Below are positions 61,763 to 64,000 of a stretch of 64,000 nt of DNA, in pieces. The position numbers and the translations under genes were made by a program. Under the pieces are notes generated by a model. That model was not told the DNA's origin. It did not search any database and was given only the letters and a program-made list of their open reading frames with translations. The stretch comes from Rostratula benghalensis. Lineage: Eukaryota > Chordata > Aves > Charadriiformes > Rostratulidae. Within the stretch, counting starts at the first letter, position 1. Each line of letters opens with the position of its first letter. Where the stretch lies: the NCBI GenBank assembly GCA_013399305.1, contig VXAI01000013.1, positions 5,456,846 to 5,520,845 on the forward strand, read 5' to 3'.

Positions 61763-62799
61763 CCAAGCAGTTTCCCCAGCAGCCAGCCCTTGCAGGGCAG
61801 AGTGCCTCAAGCCATCTCCCTCTGCTGTGGGAAGCCAGGTGGTTCTCCCTCAGTTATCTGACACCATGATGCAGTTCATCCCTTGTCCAAGGCAGATGTT
61901 GGTTGTTTACATGGCTGATCACGCTGCAGTGCTCATCTTTTTGTTGGTTGCCTTCTGTATAGAAACAGTTTCATGAGACTTGCTACTAGAAATGAGCTGG
62001 CTGCACGCAGTGGCTGGAAAGATCAACCTGGCCAAGGGCCTGTGTTAGAAGATGGTATGAAAGGAGTCATCCTTGAACATGGAAAAGCTCTTAGAGAATG
62101 CTGATTTAATTGGTTTGTTGTTAGAATTTGCCTTGTCGTATCTTAGAGTACATGTACTTGGGAAGGATATTTTGTGTTGGTTTTTGTTTGGGGCTTTTAC
62201 ACAGAGAATCCCATGTTGTGTCTGCAGTATTGTATCTACAGTAATAGAACCAGTTCTGAATGTTTGAGTATTTCTTCTCTCTGTTGTTAATACTGCTTGT
62301 GCTGTTTCTCTGGTATTTCTTTTTCCCTGTATTTCTGTCTCATCGTCCATGAGATTCTAGGCTGGCTTAAAGATAATATTTTAACTCATACTCCCCAAGT
62401 TTTGAGACAGTGTAGCTTATCCATGAGTTACTTGCAAGTAACTTTGGACTTGTGTGTTTTCAACGGAGGAAAGATTAATTAAATAAACCTTGTAGGTAGG
62501 TTTTAAATTAACTGCCATTAATTCAAACTTAATTCTAGCTTAGTTATTGTAAATTTACACACAAATACTTTAAAAGGTACTTGGTTTAAGTACTTCTTCA
62601 GTGCAGAAGCTTACTTTTTCAACATGGTTTCTGTATGTAAAATAGCAGCATATTTGGCCTATATAACCTTTCCTCATAAATCCATTTTACACAGAAGCAA
62701 AATATTAGTTTGTAATCCCTTTATAAGGGATCGCTTTGTGTTCGTGTCCATGCCTAACTTTTTTCTGTTTCTTTTTTTTGTGTTCTTTTATTTTAAAAG
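61763..62799 (+). other. CADPS2: intron end and acceptor of the 333-bp CADPS2 exon
   Basis: Unique intronic sequence that ends in a long T/C-rich tract (from about 62757) and TTTTAAAAG, with the acceptor AG at 62798-62799. No other element is recognised. Confidence 0.7.
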
Positions 62800-63132
62800 G
62801 TATTTCTCAAGAGCGACCGGGTTGCAAGAATGGTCCACAGCGGAGGATGTTCTGCAAATGACTTTAGAGATGTTTTTAAGAAAAACATAGAAAAGAGGGT
62901 CCGCAGTTTGCCGGAAATTGATGGATTAAGCAAAGAGACTGTGTTAAGTTCTTGGCTAGCCAAATATGATGCCATATACAAGGGAGAAGAGGACTTATGC
63001 AAACAGCCGAACAGGATGGCCTTAAGTGCTGTATCGGAGCTAATTCTGAGCAAGGAACAGCTTTATGAAATGTTTCAGCAGATTCTAGGGATCAAAAAAT
63101 TGGAACACCAGTTGATTTATAATGCCTGCCAA
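62800..63132 (+). CDS. CADPS2: CADPS2 (CAPS2) internal coding exon, probably exon 3
   Basis: The exon is 333 bp and encodes 111 residues, from [17 protein letters not shown] through [17 protein letters not shown] to [15 protein letters not shown]. The acceptor AG is at 62798-62799 and the GTAAGT donor at 63133. Both borders are phase 0, so the exon can be skipped without a frame change. [16 protein letters not shown] and KKLEHQL fit CADPS2 rather than CADPS1 (which, as I recall, has Pro-Arg-Lys-Gln-Gln-Ala and KKFEHQ). The protein is a peripheral membrane factor that primes dense-core vesicles, and this part precedes the C2 domain. In mammals, CADPS2 lacking exon 3 has been reported to fail to bind dynactin p150Glued and to be poorly transported into axons. 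Small differences from the mammalian protein as I recall it are His for Gln in ARMVHSGG, Asp for Glu in FRDVF, and Lys for Arg in YKGEE. Confidence 0.97.
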
Positions 63133-64000
63133 GTAAGTATTGGTGTCACTCTGTTCTGTTGTGTTCAAAATACCTCCCACCCACCACCAGGTCAAGTGCT
63201 TCCTCTCTGTGTGCAGAAACCTTCAGTTTTAAGTACAAGTCCAAGGAGATGAGACCCCCTCAGGGAGGAATCTTTGCATCATTTGTTCACTGGAGAGCAC
63301 TTGGAAAAAGGGTTTGCCAGAGAATACGGTATTTAGGTGCCAAGAATCTCCTGGCACATTTTATGGTGTCACAGCTCCAGCGATTTGGGTGATTCCGCAG
63401 AATGTTATATACCTGCATACCCTCATATAAATTACACATGTGTGTTTATACATACATTTGTGTGTATATATATATATATCTTTAAAAGAAATTTGCTGCC
63501 ATAAATAGATTGGTGACAGGTAGTTGAATTCACAATGCTCTCGGTCATCTGGTAATAAGAAATTCAGTATGTTAGAATGCAATTTGCTTCATTTCAAACA
63601 CCATCTGCAAAGGTAATTTTCACTTTTTTACTTTGATGTTCTGTTGGGTGAGAGTAATGTTCCCCATAAACTACTGAGGCAAAGACTAACAGTCTATTCA
63701 GTAATCATGGTTGCATAATTCAAGCCATGCATAATGGTATGTAAAAATATTTTATCTGACCCAGTCTTCATAGTGATGCATCTATAAATTAGCAGCTACT
63801 TAAGAAGGAAAAACCTGAGAAAAGCACAGTATTTTTGAAAGTTTTGCAACCAACCAGCATGGATGTGACTGTTCTATGATTGAAACACCTGTGGTGCTTA
63901 ATCCTTCTCAGGGTCATAGATCCAACTTTCAGAATGAGAAAGTGTAATATTTTATTCTGCATCAAATTACGAGGGCTTTTCTTTTCCCTGCGAGCTGTTT
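63133..64000 (+). other. CADPS2: start of the next CADPS2 intron
   Basis: Begins with the GTAAGT donor. It contains a TG/TA microsatellite (63435-63480) and nothing else recognised up to the window end. The next exon is outside the window. Confidence 0.85.
63435..63480. repeat. TG/TA microsatellite
   Basis: CACATGTGTGTTTATACATA is followed by TTTGTGTG and an uninterrupted TA run of about 15 bases (63464-63479). It lies 300 bp after the exon donor. Confidence 0.9.

Larger units (their letters stand above)
24557..62799 (+). other. CADPS2: complete CADPS2 intron (38,243 bp)
   Basis: It runs from the GTAAGT donor after the 114-bp exon to the TTTTAAAAG acceptor before the 333-bp exon, joining codons in phase 0. 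No nested gene is visible. In the human locus, intronless RNF133 and RNF148 lie inside a CADPS2 intron, and I see no RING-type open frame here. Its contents are itemised in the entries that follow. Confidence 0.9.

Noticed and set aside
61335..61861. Several open frames on both strands
   Set aside because: They are fragments of the - strand CR1 at 61370-61762 and its flank.
62830..63252. 140-codon frame as an independent gene
   Set aside because: It is the 333-bp CADPS2 exon read from an internal Met and through its GTAAGT donor.
1..64000. CRISPR array, operon, tRNA or rRNA genes, phage or insertion sequence
   Set aside because: I saw no such structures. All repeats are eukaryotic (CR1, LTR, simple repeats) and the only gene is split by large introns.

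Overview
This is a stretch of a bird nuclear genome. It is AT-rich and almost entirely non-coding, and it carries CR1 LINE fragments with the avian/reptilian 3' end (runs of ATTCTATGA) plus two solo-LTR-like sequences of a type I recall from bird genomes. There are no bacterial features: no operons, no ribosome binding sites, no CRISPR. I cannot tell the species.

One gene is recognisable. On the + strand, two exons of CADPS2 (CAPS2, calcium-dependent activator protein for secretion 2) lie at 24443-24556 (38 codons) and 62800-63132 (111 codons). They have canonical AG/GTAAGT borders, and all four borders are in phase 0. Together they encode 149 residues of the N-terminal part of CAPS2, upstream of its C2 and PH domains. 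They appear to match mammalian exons 2 and 3. The window therefore holds the 3' part of a long upstream intron (1-24442), a complete 38,243-bp intron (24557-62799) and the start of the next intron (63133 on). Exon 1 and its promoter are not in the window. About 0.7% of the window is coding.

The introns hold CR1 fragments on both strands: 6880-7042, 12925-13092, 14900-15490, 29148-29345, 35490-36089, 54861-54905, 56540-56618 and 61370-61762. LTR-like sequences lie at 25641-26175 (+) and 45949-46448 (-). There are short tandem duplications, two TA/TG microsatellites, many G/T-rich (or C/A-rich) low-complexity tracts, and a 65-base assembly gap (19033-19097). A 39-bp near-perfect inverted duplication overlaps one CR1. 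Candidate regulatory or splicing signals are a recursive-splice-like site at 58127/58128, a possible 32-nt cryptic exon at 39458-39489, a CTCF-like motif at 19744, a homeodomain-type palindrome at 59648-59667, and several AT-rich blocks that look like conserved non-coding elements.

I found no new multi-gene system. The most useful points are the frame-neutral 333-bp exon, whose mammalian counterpart is known to be skipped, the splicing candidates in the 38-kb intron, and the inverted duplication. The other open reading frames are short and look like chance or repeat-derived.
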